Shown one piece after another: positions 1 through 12,695 of a stretch of 64,000 nucleotides of DNA. Each line of letters begins with the position of its first letter. Within the stretch, counting starts at the first letter, position 1. Below the pieces are notes generated by a model. That model was not told where the DNA came from. It made no database searches and worked only from the letters and a program-made list of their open reading frames with translations. Source of the DNA: Poa pratensis (Eukaryota; Streptophyta; Magnoliopsida; Poales; Poaceae); the NCBI GenBank assembly GCA_947311845.1, contig CAMZMU010000052.1, positions 136,787,733-136,851,732 on the forward strand, read 5' to 3'. Made by a program: the position numbers and the translations under genes.

Positions 1-454
1 TGGGTGCGCCCGCGTGGACCCGACCACGTGACGACGCGCTACAAGCCGATCGATCTCCCTCGGGCTGGGTTACTTCGTTTGGTGGGTATCCGCCGGAGAG
101 TGGAGGCTGGTGGTGGTGATGGCGTTGTCCCTCGCCGGCCGGGCCGCCCGTCGTGCTGACCGACAAGCTGAGCTTTGTACGGCTCCATGCGCCGACACGC
201 TGTCCCTAAGTACGTCTCTGGCCGGGTCAATCCATTTTTCAAACTCATGTACTCCCACCAGAGACTTGGATGCATGGCTAATGATTCTTGCATCTCTTGG
301 GGTGCATATATGTAGCGTGAGCTGGGGTGAATATCTGTAGACTGAGTAGGCGTCCAATCCAACAGGTTCGTGCGCGCAAGAACGTGCCGGCTGGCCATGT
401 GTAAAATTTACAGGAGAAAATCAATCTGAAACTCGGGATGCACCAACATAAGAC

Positions 455-474
455 TGTGTGTGTGTGTGTGTGTG
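455..474. repeat. (TG)10 microsatellite
   Basis: Ten uninterrupted TG dinucleotides; a potential length-polymorphic marker. No gene around it. Confidence 0.9.
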
Positions 475-1624
475 CAGTCGAGGTTTTGGGATGCACCAAC
501 AAGGGGAGCGTCGAGGTTGTCATCAAGGTGGAGGTGGAGGGGAAAGTGACCAGCGGGCCTCGTCGTCGGCTGGGAGGCTGACCGTGGCAACCTTCCAAGC
601 TGCAGTGAAGAGTTCTCGCCAGATCCTAAAGACGGTCACAAGGTCGGAGATCATGTGTTCTTCTCTGACTTATATTTAACATGGGTTGGGGGAGTCAAAA
701 ACACATATCACCGTTTAATTAGAAACATGGGTTGGGGGGAAGGGGGGCAATCGCCCCCATCCACATAGTAAGATGTACAACATCTTAATATGCAACTTTC
801 AAATGTCGAGAGTAGTTAAATTTATTAATATAGTCAAAATCCACTTGAGGCGTCCTCAAGCACAAATTAAATAAATGTCATTAAGTTAGACCGAACTCTC
901 CTTCCGAATTTCAGGGCAACAGGAAATCGTGGTGACTGAGTTGAATTGATTTCTCGCACTTGGAACATGCTCTATTCGAAGTAAAGATATAAGTATGGGA
1001 ACATGTACAATCAAAAAAAAAATGCAAACATCAGATTGATCTTATGATAGCACTTAGCTTTGGTTCATTTATATTATAGATTCAACAGTTCAAGATGTCG
1101 TCCTGATTTCGATTGCAGCAAAAGAAATGCTTTGACATTTTGTCAAAGCAATATTCGTCTGAGAAGTTTTGTTAGATGCAAGACAAGTTTTAAAAGAAAA
1201 AATCTAAAAAAATAATCGAGAAAAAGATAGCCCATTTAAGCGATGGTCAAAATCGGTGGTAAGTATAGTCTATTTCAGTATAGGTACTATTAATTTCAAC
1301 ACAGAAGGTGTCCACGCTATGAAAAATCAACGATGACCTGTTCCTTCACCGTTTCTTGATTTGCCCCCATTTTGTTACAATGTTGTTAAAACTTAGCATT
1401 ACGATGTCATTTTTTGCACGAATTGCCATCTTACAAGAGAGATCTTTTTTTTTTGCGGTGCTTACAAGAGAGATCTCAACCATCATTTTTCCAACTAAGT
1501 CAAACATGTATTAATATTTCTAACCAAAGACATTGGCTGACTAATACAATAAAACTTTGGATCAATAAAAATACAAATCCGAAGTACTGTAGCATGAAAC
1601 GTAAGCTATCATGTACACAAAGTT

Positions 1625-1748
1625 GGTTTCGTGCGCCTCAGAAACCGGCCAACATACTCTCAAGCCCTATTAAACATAATCTATGATCTACAGAAAGCTG
1701 GTTTCGTGCGCCTCAGAAACCGGCCAACATACTCTCAAGCCCTATTAA
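1625..1748. repeat. Direct duplication, 75-bp period
   Basis: A ~49-bp sequence beginning GGTTTCGTGCGCCTCAGAAA at 1625 is repeated almost perfectly at 1700; both copies end CCCTATTAAA. The spacers between the copies differ, so this is a partial tandem duplication. No function is apparent. Confidence 0.85.
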
Positions 1749-1882
1749 ATACCCCCACCTAGTACATGTTTAGAGTTGGATTATTAGATTGAGAATGAAC
1801 TATTGCAAAGAGAAAGAGTTGTTTTCAAATTAGACTAGATCCAGTCCCTCCACTTGGTTTAGAGTCTGTTTTGTGCAATATA

Positions 1883-3678
1883 TCTCTACTATCTATGTAT
1901 ATATAAAAGTTGGTTGATTTCAGCCTCAATTCCGGCCTCCACGTCGCCTCCTTTCCGCGCGCCGTCCGATCGAGCCGATCAACGGCCAGGAAGACGTCAA
2001 AATTCACGTTGCTACAGTAACACTGTAGCAACCGAGTTTCTTCCAATAGCGTCACGCCACGTCGTCCTTCAGTGGATATTTTGCAGAAAACCGCCCGCAA
2101 AGGTCTGAAACGCAAATTCGCGAAAAGTCAGGGACCTCCATGAAAAATACCACCACAGCTCCATCCCCTCCTTCCTCTCCCGCGACGGCTGCGGTCGCCG
2201 CCGCCAGCCGCCGTCTCACGCGTCCCCGGCCAAATCGCGGCCCACCGGAGGACCCGCCGTCGTCGCCTCTCTCTCCTCCTCGAGCGCCGCTTGCCGGGAC
2301 GCTGCGGTCGGGCCGCAATCGTCGCCGTCGCCGCGCGGGCCTCCGCCGCGTTCCGCGCGTCCCCGGCGGTCCTCCGGCGACCATCGAGGGGCGGCGCCGC
2401 CACCTCCTGCCTCCCCGCGCCGGGGCGCGTCGGACGCGACCAGCGGCGCGTCCTGGAACGAGTCGGAGCGCCGCCGGCGAGGTCGACGCCGCCGCGGGCG
2501 GGGCGGCCAGATCCGCCACCCCCTGACGTCAGCATGACCTCACGGGGCCCACCCTGTCAGATTTTTTTTTTTTTTTGCAAAAAAGATTTTTTCTTCTAAA
2601 AAGATTTAAAAAAAATTCTTCATAAATTACACTTCCAACAATATATCAACATACCAATTTTAGGGAAAAAATCTTCTAAACTATAATAATTCAAAATAGT
2701 GCAAATATTGTGTCAATTTTTTTTAAAATTACCAAAATTCCTAATTTTCAAAATAGTGCAAATATTGTGTCAATTTCAATAATTCAAAATAGTGCAAAAA
2801 TTGTGTCAATTTTTTTAAAAATTTACCAAAATTCCTAAATTTCCATAAATTATAATCAAAAAAAAGAAAACATACCAACTTTTAAAATTTCCGCAAAAAA
2901 AAAACACCAACATTACATTATGCACAAAAATACAAATATTGTGTCCAATTTTTTTTAATCAAAATTCCAACTTCTCCATAAATCAAAATAATGCACATAA
3001 TCTGTCAAAAAAAAATTCTAAATTATAATAATTCAAAATAGTGCAAATATTGTGTCAATTTTTTTAACCAAAAAACCTAATTTTCCATAATTTAGAATAA
3101 TACAAATAATTTGTCAAAAAAAAACCAAAATTTAAAATTTCCACAGAAAAAATACCAAAAAATACATTATGCACAAAAATACAAATATTGTTTCAAATTT
3201 TTTTAAATCAAAATTCCATCTTCCCCATAAATCAAAATAATGCAAATAATTCGCCAAAAAAAGAAAAATACCAAATTTCCACCAAAAAAACCAAAATTTC
3301 AATATGCACAAAAAATTTGCAAACAATCAAAATTTCCCAAAATTTACAAATTGCCAAGTAATTTGTCAAAAAAAAAACCAAATTTTACAATTTTCACTAA
3401 AAAATAAATACATTATGCACAAAAAATACACACATTGTGTCAAAAAAAAAACCTCTAATTATGACTTGAACTTAAATTGAATTTACTAAATACTCAAAAA
3501 ATGTATTTCCCACCGATTATAAAGTTAAATTAATTCCAAAAGATTTCAGTAAATTCCAACGAAATACTTCTTTCAAATTCACTACTTCTCATAATTACAC
3601 AAATTTTAAATATGCACGTTACCAAATCTAAAATTTATTTGCTCTACACGTGCGGCATTGCCGCGCCCATTTCCCTAG
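1883..3678 (+). mobile_element. Helitron, non-autonomous (1796 bp)
   Basis: The 5' end reads TCTCTACTATCTATG after a host A (1882). The 3' end has a short GC hairpin (GCGGCATTGCCGC, 3651-3663) followed by CTAG (3675-3678) and a host T (3679). TC at the start, hairpin plus CTRR at the end, and insertion between A and T are the diagnostic Helitron features. There is no Rep/helicase coding sequence, so it would need an autonomous partner. Inside are a GC-rich block (about 2140-2530), possibly a captured gene fragment, then an AT-rich repeat tract. No domain can be recognised in the GC-rich block. Confidence 0.8.
2600..3470. repeat. AT-rich degenerate repeat tract inside the Helitron
   Basis: The motif AGTGCAAATATTGTGTCAAT and variants recur at about 2700, 2757, 2791, 2928, 3041 and 3180, separated by T-runs and 'ACCAAAATT' segments. 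Spacing is irregular, so this is a degenerate array and not a clean satellite. It has no coding capacity beyond short chance frames. Confidence 0.7.
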
Positions 3679-5421
3679 TATAATATGAATAGACGACATG
3701 GTACGCGTACGTCGCGGTGTTTTTCAATTTAGCCCTTGAAGAATCGTAAATCAACCCGCAGTCCACCTTATGCCTTCTCTTTTGCATTTACACCCTCTGA
3801 CAAATCAGTACCGATTGAGAGAAGAAAATCGAGCAACTTCGTCTCCCACCCCTCTCGCGATTGGGAGGCGACGGGACCGGCGATGGGGGCGGTGGCAGGG
3901 ACGGCAGCGGTGGAACAACCGGCGGTTTACCAACGACTAAGGCGTGCTAAATCCTTCCATCCCTCTGTAGACGCAAGCTCGGAGGCAGGTGCGGCGGCCA
4001 GATCTGGAAGCAGCGGCAGTGGTAGGTCGGCGGCGACCGGAAGCAGCGGCAGTGGTAGGTCGGCAGCGACCGGGAGGTGAACGAGCTCAGCGGCGACCGC
4101 CAGACCCCAACTCTGGCGCATCCCCCGTCCACCTGCTGTCCTGCCTATCGGCGGCTTCCTACACCTCCCCTGCATCTCAACCGGCGGCGCACTACCCCGC
4201 CCTTGCAACCTGAGCCAGCGGCACCATCCCCATACCTGCAAACCGGAACAGTGGGCGTCGACCACTGCCCCGAGCGCCTCGCGTCGGTGAGGAACACAAG
4301 CCTGAAGGAAAGCCGTGGCTCCCTCCACAAGGCCCCCTTCACGCCGGTATGCTCTCCCATCCGCCGCTTCTTCCCATTCAATCAGGCAGCCCTGAGCCCC
4401 TGACCTGTCGTTGACCAGTGGGAGGTGTTCGATGAGTCCGTTCAGGGGCTGCACGCAAAGCATGTTACGTCTGCACCCTAACCATGCACTATTATCGTTC
4501 ATACAGTACATATTATTCCAGCAACTTCTTATGGTGATGGATATAATATTTATATTGCTCTTCTATTTCACGACTTCATGTGGTCTGTGCCAAGTCCAAC
4601 AGAAAATCTACAACCATAAAAGTCTATGAGCTTCTGAACCAAGAAGATTTGGTTTTGTAGGACAGTTCTTTTAACTGTAGTGGAAGCATTGGGAGTTCTC
4701 CTTATGGTGATGGATATAATAGTTATATTGCTCTTCTATTTCACGACTTCATGTGGTCTGTGCCAAGTCCAACAGAAAATCTACAGCCATAAAAGTCTAT
4801 GAGCTTCTGAACCAAGAAGATTTGGTTTTGTAGGACAGTTCTTTTAACTGTAGTGGAAGCATTGGGAGTTCTCCACAAAGTAATCACCTCCAGTGAATGT
4901 TTGGTTCCGCTTTCTGCTCGAGTTTCTATTGTATGGTTTCTGGTATATGGATGGATTACAGCTGATGCAGAGCCGCATAGGACACTTTGTATTGTACAGA
5001 AGGAGAGGATAAACGAAATACAAACAAACAGATGGCCGCCACTGCTACATGTGAAGCTCAGGAGACGAGAACACAAAAAAGAGACATCTATCTAGGGAGA
5101 TAATATCAAGCCTCTTTTAACAAAAAATCATTTCTAAATGGTTTAGTGAAACGCAAGACAAAGTTGTTATTCTGGGATGTCTTAGTATTGTCGGTGCTAA
5201 TGACGAATGGACATATTATCTTCACTGGCAAATTGATGTTTGTATAATTTAAGTCAAATTCCAATTTAAACGTGATGTTTTCTCCGTAGCGAAGCACCGA
5301 CTCGTTGAAGGCAAAGAATCCTGATCGAAAATAATTCGTGGTGTGTTTCACTACGTTCAGCCGTTCGCTGATCGTTGTTGTGTTTTGGCGAAACACAATA
5401 TCATGAACATTATTATTTGTT
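3679..5421. other. Likely interior of a second Helitron; 5' end not found
   Basis: This stretch lies between the end of the first Helitron and a second Helitron 3' terminus at 5452. It holds a GC-rich block (3840-4400) of the kind often captured by Helitrons, with no frame I can assign to a protein family, and a 173-bp tandem duplication. No TC-type 5' terminus could be placed, so its extent is inferred. Confidence 0.45.
4528..4873. repeat. 173-bp tandem duplication, two copies
   Basis: The sequence starting CTTATGGTGATGGATATAAT at 4528 is repeated at 4701 with only a few substitutions (for example ATTTATATTG against AGTTATATTG). Both copies end TGGAAGCATTGGGAGTTCTC. The high identity points to a fairly recent duplication. 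Confidence 0.9.
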
Positions 5422-5452
5422 TTCCCGTTGCAACGCACGGGCATTTAGCTAG
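5422..5452 (+). mobile_element. Helitron 3' terminus
   Basis: CCCGTTGCAACGCACGGG forms a hairpin, followed by CATTTAG and CTAG (5449-5452) and a host T. The same hairpin family ends the Helitron at 24077, so the two belong to related families. The matching 5' end was not located. Confidence 0.8.
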
Positions 5453-7783
5453 TTGAGTATAAAAAGAATAACTTTCTTATACGGTCTGTTTTTTTACATA
5501 CGACCACTAAGAATTTGAGCTCCGCCCCAGTGTGTGTTGAATCATCTCATGGCTTCATGAAGGTATGTCCAAAGATCTGGACACTATCAGGCCCTGCATC
5601 ACAGTGATGTAAAAGAGGTCCGGTGTACGTGGAATCAGCCGGCCGCCGCAGTCGTCAACTACTGCTAACAGTAACACGTAGTGCCGCTGCCTGCGTCGGA
5701 TAGGTAAAAACAGATGCCGGGAACAGCGCATGCACGTGACCGCACGCAGGGTCAGGCCCAGTTTGGCACCACCCTCTCCATCTTCTCCGGCCAGCCGGCG
5801 CTCGCGGCTTCATGGCCTACTCCATTGTTGCGCTGCGCACTGACGACTAGTGTGAGGTTGGCGTCCACAAAGAAGGACCAATCTGGTGTGCCGAACGGCT
5901 CTCTCCTTTCGAAAGTGATTTCCAAATCTCCGTCTCGTTTGTATTTTCTGGACCCCCTATGCTCGGGAAAGAGGGGTGGCTGAAAATAGGGCAGGCACTA
6001 GAGGAGTCAAATATGGTCAGAGATGCCTTTGCTTCCCATATTCAGAAAATTGAATGACTAGGGGTGTGGCCCTGTCCGCTTGCTGGGCACAAGGAGACGG
6101 AACCCAGATCCACCATCAATGCTGTAGTAGAAAAAAAAGGTTTCAAAGTAGCACCACCACGAGAGCAGGCTTCAGCTACTAGCTGCACCTGCACTCCTAC
6201 TGCGTGCTTGATTTCACGCAGAGAGCTACTAGTAAGACGCAGTGAGCTAGCCCATGCCCGCCCGCCAGATCCCCTCTGGGTGACAAGACAACTACCATTA
6301 CCTGTCAGACCCTACACTACGCAGGCAGGAGCGGCTGACCCATGCATGCTTCCATCACCGGCAACAGCGCCTGAAAGAGCTAGCTGCTTAATAAAGCTGG
6401 CATTATCAGACAGCTAGCTGGACACCTTTTTTTTTGTTACGATAATGGAAGTACTGCTAATCCTCGGTATCTTTCATACAGTACCCAAGTCTGCTTGAAA
6501 TACGCAAATATATACAGTTATTCTCTTCTGGCACTAGCTCGACCTACCGTCGACCGAACACTTGTCCTGTGGATGTAGCAGCAGTAGTAAGAACAGCAAG
6601 CAGAAGAGGAGTAACATGGACGAATCTGAAAGCGAGTAGAAGTACGCAACACTCCAACGAACTTCAAACGCGCCCTCCGTTTCACTATCACAGATGCGAT
6701 GCGAAGCTTGCGTGAGTGGAAGCGAACAAACGAGCCAAGTGAGGCCAGCCTGGAACGCTAATGGCCATCAAATCATCAGCCAAACCGCCCGACCCCTTTC
6801 ACATCGACGACATGGGCTTGCTAGCTTGCTGCGCGCCCAAAAATGGGGGCCGCTTCACGTGGCGCAAAGCGACCCGGCAGAGGGGCATGCGCGCGAAAGG
6901 AGATGGCAGAGTTAGGTTAGTTGTTACACCACTCCTCCATGGATCCATCGGGCGGTTGTTGGGAATGATCACCTCAACGATAAGCTGCCGCCGATGCGCC
7001 GACAGGCTCGGGCGACGTGGAAGGGAAGGCTCCCGGCCGATTCCTGGCTCTGCGTCTGCGTGTACTGTTTGTTCTAAATAAAACGAATCTGCATGTACTG
7101 TGGATTGAATCGCGTAGATAGCCGTTCTGAAATGTGTATGTCGGAAGATCCTCTGTTCATGGATGATAGTGGCATAAATGAATGAAACCACTGTGGCGTG
7201 TACAGCTTCGTGTGTCCATGGCTTGTTCGCTGTTTAGATAGATCGGCTGGTGGGTGCTCTTCTTCGTGGGTGCCCAGTTCGATTCCTTTTCCATGTGGGG
7301 AACGAGCAGCGGCCGGCCGTAATTTAGTTTAGTTGCCAAATTGGAATTCTTGATTCTTGAACGCGTGTACGACTCTGCACTGGGCTTCTCGCCCTACCAC
7401 GTTATGCGCCAAGACAAGTTCTGAGAACTCAACGCCTGAAGCACTGGCCTGGGTGGTGCTGTTCTCTGAATTTCAGTGTTAGTGTTAGGTGTCATTTTCT
7501 TCAGTTTTGTCAGGTTAAGTGTTAGCCGTTTCGTCAGGTTAGTTGTTTAGCCCCGGTTAATCTGTTACAACGAATTGGAGCGAGTCTCACGGGGTTCACG
7601 ATCAGTTCGTGGGTGCCACGAACGAAAGATCGAGGCCACGTTTCCCCTTTGTACTCAGAGTAAAAAATGATCAATAAAACCAGAAAAGCTGCAGAGTTTT
7701 GAGCAGCACAAAAATCAGCCTGTTCTCTTCTCAGTTCACGAGGGACAGTTCCCTGGGTGGGCCGGTCCAGGAATGGCGCTATT

Positions 7784-7805
7784 CCCCCCCCCCCCCCCCC
7801 CCCCC
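7784..7805. repeat. Poly-C tract (22 C)
   Basis: An uninterrupted run of 22 C, followed almost directly by a T-run. The length may be unreliable in an assembly. Confidence 0.9.
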
Positions 7806-7959
7806 TGTTTTTTTTTTTGCTTTTTCTCTTAATGTTTCTTTTTTTCCTGTTTACTTATTTCTCCATTTTCTTGTCCGTTCATGTTTCTTCTCCTTTGTCA
7901 GTTTCTTAAACAAACATTGAATCTTTTTATTCCCTGATATACTAAAAATTAAAGGAAAT

Positions 7960-8400
7960 GTATGTACAAACTTGAGAAAACAAATATTTATATAGTATTA
8001 GAAAATATCCGCGATGTTTTAAAAGTTGTCCGCAAGTTCAAAAGATATGCGTGTAGTACAAAAGCTTGTTCGCGTGGTTTAAAAATTTGTCACTCCAAAG
8101 AATTTGCCTTCTTATCTTGACTCGATCTCACGAAGATGGATTGGGTTCACAAAAATGTCCTTTTTTCGCAAATAATATGTTCATTTAATTTCAAAAAAGT
8201 GTTTGTGTGGTATCATCTTGAGTTAAAAATTGTTCGTATGTTCGAAAATGTTTCTATAGTTAAGGAATTGTTCATATGAGAGGGAATCAAAATATGTTCC
8301 CAATGTTCAATAAAACTATTCGCAAGTTAAAACATGTTAATATGACTGAAAAAAGTCTGCATAGTTCAAAAAAACTGTCTTTCAAAAAAAAAACTCATAT
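7960..8400. repeat. Degenerate short-word repeats
   Basis: Variants of 'GTTCAAAA..TGTTCGTATG' recur every 25-35 bases. This is a common feature of old non-coding repeat DNA in Triticeae. No coding content is seen. Confidence 0.5.
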
Positions 8401-9136
8401 GACATATTTTTCTTAGAAAATTTCTTACTTGGGCTAGTCGATGCGGTAGGTAGAATTTGCCGGAAGTATTTGGTTCAAATTGGCCCGATAATAAGAGTAT
8501 ATTGGGCCAACCAAAAAATACTATAGATGCTTTGCAGAGCATCTAGATCCTAGTGGGTTTCCTTTTGGATGGAAAATGAGCCTTCTATTCGCACCTTCGG
8601 GGCTTCTTTCATTCGCAGAATTTGAGGAACACGGTAATAGGAATATGGCAGCAATAGAATGGCATGACATTTAAAATTCTATTTAAACAAAAAAAAAGTA
8701 GGAATCAGTAGTTGGTGTTGTTTGGTTGCATCACATGACAAACGCAGAAAATTTGTATCAAGATTGAGTGCATGCCATAGTTGTCATAAACACATACTCC
8801 GTAGTAGTTTTTGCAACAGGTCTCACCTCTTGTTAGAAATTCTATAGGATTGTTGTGTAGGAAAGTAATTCATAGAAATTTTGGAGGATTTAATCCTTTG
8901 AATCAAATGGAATTTATAGGAAAAATTCCTATGGGTGGAAATAATATGCATTTCCTTTAAAAAATCCTTTAATGCAATTCCTTTAAAAATCCTTTAAATC
9001 AAAGAGGCCTCAATCGGTCGAAAAGAAGATACAGAATTTGTTGGAGGAACGGAAGGAAAAAAGGATACTCTTATCCTGCATGAAAAGAAGGACACTCGCA
9101 AGGAGCTAAGATCGCGAGGAGTAGCAGGACCACGAC

Positions 9137-9142
9137 TTTATT
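9137..9142 (-). promoter_or_regulatory. Polyadenylation signal AATAAA for the EF-hand gene
   Basis: TTTATT on the plus strand reads AATAAA on the minus strand, about 155 bases past the stop codon at 9297. Its position fits the 3' end of the EF-hand transcript, but the true cleavage site is unknown. Confidence 0.5.
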
Positions 9143-9296
9143 CACTTCCTGAAATGTCAAGCAGGTAATACAATCGTTATGGAACCACCTAGTCTAGCAG
9201 CACCAACGAACAAGAGATTACAGCAAAAACACGCTCCAAAGGACATCACCAATCACACGGCAAATCGTGGCACATTTACAACCCACTGAGCTTATA

Positions 9297-10477
9297 CTAC
9301 GGTGCAATGTTGCAAGTGCTCCCCTCGGCGGATTTCTGGACCAGCACGGCGGCTAAAGTGATGGCGGCGGCGTAGATGGCGTTGGGCACCTTGTGCACCA
9401 CCTTGCCGACGCCTGGGACGCCCTCGGTGGCCCTCTTGGTTGCAAGAGCCAGAGCGGGGGCGGCCACCAGCGTGACGATGAGCTTGAAGCTGATCGCGCA
9501 GAGCGACTCGGCGGTCAGCTTCCGGATGAACTCAGCAAACTCCTCGCGGTCCAGGAGGCCATCCAGGTTGATGTCGAACTCCTGCGTGTTTCGAGAAATT
9601 AATCAAAGCTGTAACTTGTACTGTGAGCAAGCAAGTACATAAAGCAGCGCAGAAATTGTCTCCAGAAAAGAAAGGTATGTTCAGAGGTATCGAGATGATG
9701 AGTTCTGAGTAATAAACAGTATGAACTACTAAGTAATATATACGACGCTTCATTGACAACAGTACATAAAGCAGTGTAGAATTCCGGGCATAAAAATGGT
9801 ATTCATAACTATCTGGCTAATGAGTTCAGAGTTGTGAACAATATTACCCAGAGTGCACACGAGCAGTTCAATAATATGAATTACTGAAAGATGGAGTATT
9901 CTGCATATGTACAGGGAGCAAAAAGCAGAAACCAAGATTACTTTCCATTCAGTAGAAGACAGAGGTGAACAACACGATGTCCAGTTGACCAAATTAGTCG
10001 AAAATGCGATAAATGGGAGGGGAAATTGTAATTACATCCATGAGCGCCTTGAGCTTCTCCTTGGATGGGGGATCGTAGTGCGGCCCAGGCAAGTACTTGT
10101 TGATGTCACTGCCCAAAACAAATAACAGGAACCAATCAGGAACATCTAATCAAGAATTGCCAGGAACAAAGAGGCGGAGCATATGGGATCGGATCGGCAT
10201 GCAGCTCTACTTGTAGACGCAGAGCACGGCGATGTAGACCTCCTCGAAGGTGAGCGCCTCCTTCTCGCGCTTCTGGGTGTCCTCGGTGAGCCGGTCGAAC
10301 ACCTTGTCGGTGATCTTCCGCACCTGCCTCTCCTTCCAGTGCCGCCCTGCAGCAATTCGATTCGTGTTTCAGTTCCGGTAATTCGGGGCAGCCCCTGCGA
10401 CGAGAAGAAGGAGCGAATCGAGTGGAGGGGCGGGTACCTTGGAGCTTCTCCTGGAGAGACGCCCAGGCTTGCCCCAT
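9297..10477 (-). CDS. EF-hand calcium-binding protein, 177 aa, four exons
   Basis: Exons (minus strand) are 10477-10438, 10346-10211, 10108-10036 and 9581-9297, all with GT/AG borders. The joined frame is open for 177 codons. Residues ~84-96 (DINLDGLLDREEF) are a canonical EF-hand loop with Asp, Asn, Asp, Leu, Asp and Glu at the ligand positions. The C-terminal third has hydrophobic stretches (ISFKLIVTLVAAPALAL and AIYAAAITLAAVLV) that may associate with a membrane. A single EF-hand plus this tail suggests a plant-specific calcium-responsive protein; the exact role is unknown. A paralogue with the same exon layout lies at 32983-34823. The start is the only ATG in exon 1 and gives a short first exon (40 bases) that matches the paralogue. 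I see no lesion, so I regard it as a functional gene. Confidence 0.85.
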
Positions 10478-10695
10478 GGCGACGGCGGAGAGTACGGAAA
10501 ATGAGGAAGAGGACGGAAGTATCTCCTGGTGGTGTGTGATTCTAGTTTAGCCTGATCTAATCTCGTGGATCTTTTATTTTGTCTCTCACACCTTCGAATA
10601 TTATATATGCTACACGTACAGGAGAGATTCTACACAGCAAATGCTCCATGCTCCCAAGAACATCATCCGTTCGTTCAATTTCTTTAAGAGATATA

Positions 10696-10954
10696 CTCCC
10701 TCCGTTCATTGATATAATGTGTATAGTTTTCTGCATTAATATTAAGATAGGGTAATTTGTACATAGTGGACATATTTTTTTCTGGAAAAAATCGTGAGAG
10801 ATGAGTTCTTAATAGGCACAAAATGAATACAATCAGTTAAATCCCTCTTTTGAGACTAGGTCTCATAGGTCAAATTGTTCATAAATAGCAAATACACCTT
10901 ATATTATGGATTTTCTTCAAAAAACAATGTGCCTTACATCAAGAACGAAGGGAG
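10696..10954. mobile_element. Stowaway MITE (259 bp)
   Basis: Ends are CTCCCTCCGTTC and GAACGAAGGGAG, flanked by TA (10694-10695 and 10955-10956). It lies ~220 bases upstream of the EF-hand start codon, so it falls in that gene's promoter region. Confidence 0.9.
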
Positions 10955-10956
10955 TA

Positions 10957-12026
10957 TGTTGTTTGAGTATTGTGTTCACATATCAAGTTTCATGCAAAGT
11001 TTTCCAAGCTTGTGGCCCATGAAAATAAACTTGAAGCACATAAAGATGACAATTTTCTTATCTCATATCATGCTTCTTTTATACAAAGCACAAGCAATTC
11101 TTTTCGCTTATAAAAAATAGAATTTTTCGATACCGGGAAGTTTTTGTTGATTTGAACACCACGTCACCCATCGATGTGATACAACAGCAAACATTCCACT
11201 CCCATCATTTGCATAACAACATACACACAATCCAACACAATCCATCAAGTACCCAACTAGGGACGCGGCTTCAAACCCAATCCAACGAACATAAATAGAT
11301 TCATTTGCCAAATTCAAAATTAAAAGTGCTCAGGAAAATTTGAAAAAATTCCAGTAATTTTTATATGATGAAATATATATTCTAAGAAAGTTTCGTTGGA
11401 TTTGGAAATTCTAAAGTAAGGTTTTGTTCAAAATTTGATGTGAAGATTAAAACGAGATTTATTCATTAACTGTACGCCCGTATTCAACAAAACTTTCTCA
11501 GAATGTACATTTCAACATAAAGAAATTTTTCAGAATTTTCTGGGCACTTTAAGTTTTCAGTTTGCCAAATACATCTATTTCTATTCTTTGGATTGGGTTT
11601 GGAAGACTGAGATGGCATCAAAGTCACGGCTAGAAGCACAAAATTACTGAAGCTGCGTCCCCCAACTAGACCTAGCTATGCCCGGGTCGGGCAAAGCCTA
11701 ATGTGTAAAAGCCAAGCCCAAGCCCGCTTCAGTGAGGAAAAATAACCAATTACGGAACATGTAGGGCAACCCACAAACCAGACTAGATTTGAAGCTCAAG
11801 CCGGGTACGATTAGCAAAAGGCTTCCCTTTGCAAAGGGAAAACGAGCATTTCGAGCATGCCACGTGGTGGTCTGCTGAAACCGTGGACCCGGTCAAGTTG
11901 GCGAAACCAAATTCGATTACGCCACCGAGGCAGCCAACGCAGTACGCGCGTCCCCCGCGACCGGTCCAAGCGTATGTACACGAGCTAGCACCCACGAGCT
12001 GATCGTTCGGAGCCGGTGGCTTCCCT
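10957..12026. other. Intergenic sequence without a supported gene
   Basis: AT-rich sequence with a near-palindromic stretch around 11330-11560 (words such as TTCTAAGAAAGTTTCGTTG are matched in inverted form near 11485-11545). This may be an old foldback or MITE remnant. No coding frame is supported. Confidence 0.45.
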
Positions 12027-12695
12027 GCAGTGGTGGAGCTTGACAAAAATGGTTGGGGGGGGGGGGGGGGGGGGGGGGGAGACCAAACAAAATTTGAAGA
12101 ATTGCAACAAAAAAAATTTAGCAACTGCATCTGTTCTTTGTCTTCCAAAATACGATGCAATGTTGCCATTTACCCATTTCAGTCCAATTTCCAAGTTCTT
12201 GCAGACCAAAACCACTGATAATTCTCTGCCTCTCAGTTCCATCAACCACTCAACAGAAAAATTGCACAAATCTGCATCTCGAACAACAACAAAACCCCCA
12301 AATATCCCCAATTGGGATTCAGTAGAGGTCGATCAGGTTGTGCTCATACTAGAACAAGAAAATTCCTAACTAGATGTACAGTTGGAGGGATGGACCGGTG
12401 GAGCCGCCGGGTCACTGCTGCTCAACTGCTGGTTGCTGGCCATCAGGTCGGGGGCGACGCCGATTAGACGGGTCACTGGCTCGCTGCTCCAGGGCTTGTC
12501 CTGGTCGCCGGTTGCCAGGTCAGAGCAAAGGTCGCCAGAAGTCAGCTCGGCGAGGGGCGTGGGGTTGGTGGGATGGGGTGGGGCGGGGGTAGCGGGGGCG
12601 GAGGTCGCCGCTCGCCAGTTCGGCTGCGTCTGCGCTAGAGCCTAGAGCAGAGAGTTTGTGAATGGGCCGTATGCCTGGGCCTGAGGGGGGGCCGG
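12027..12695. repeat. Unclassified dispersed repeat, copy 1 (uninterrupted)
   Basis: This ~670-bp sequence, from AGCTTGACAAAAATGGTTGG to GGGCCGTATGCCTGGGCCTG, is repeated at 19304-19628 plus 24078-24417. Read on the minus strand, a GC-rich block precedes an AT-rich block with a possible splice junction, so it may derive from a transcribed gene or a hAT-like transposon; I cannot tell which. Position ~12364 is the empty site for the Helitron that splits copy 2. Confidence 0.8.
12055..12079. repeat. Poly-G tract (25 G)
   Basis: A run of 25 G inside repeat copy 1. The same place in copy 2 reads GGGGGGAGGGGGTGTGGGG, so the tract has expanded or been homogenised here. Its length is uncertain in any assembly. 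Confidence 0.9.

Larger units (their letters stand above)
1..1882. other. Intergenic sequence without a supported gene
   Basis: No open frame here has a coding-like protein, a recognisable domain or a convincing splice pattern. The first ~600 bases are moderately GC-rich with overlapping short frames on both strands, which is typical of chance ORFs. From 700 on the sequence is AT-rich. A short TG microsatellite and a 75-bp-period duplication are listed separately. Confidence 0.6.
5453..9136. other. Intergenic sequence without a supported gene
   Basis: Several open frames of 60-130 codons exist (for example 6761-7081, plus strand), but none has a recognisable domain, consistent splice sites or a credible neighbour. 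Poly-C and degenerate repeat tracts are listed separately. The part around 8800-9012 contains repeated AATCCTTT and AATTCCT words ending near AAATCAAAGAGGCC, which resembles the end of a Tourist-type MITE; its boundaries could not be fixed. Confidence 0.5.

Noticed and set aside
2052..2535. Overlapping 128-155-codon frames on both strands
   Set aside because: All frames stay open because the block is very GC-rich; Arg/Pro/Ala-only peptides and no splice support. It is treated as Helitron cargo.
6761..7081. 106-codon plus-strand frame as a small gene
   Set aside because: No domain, no splice or promoter support, and overlapping frames of similar length on the other strand.
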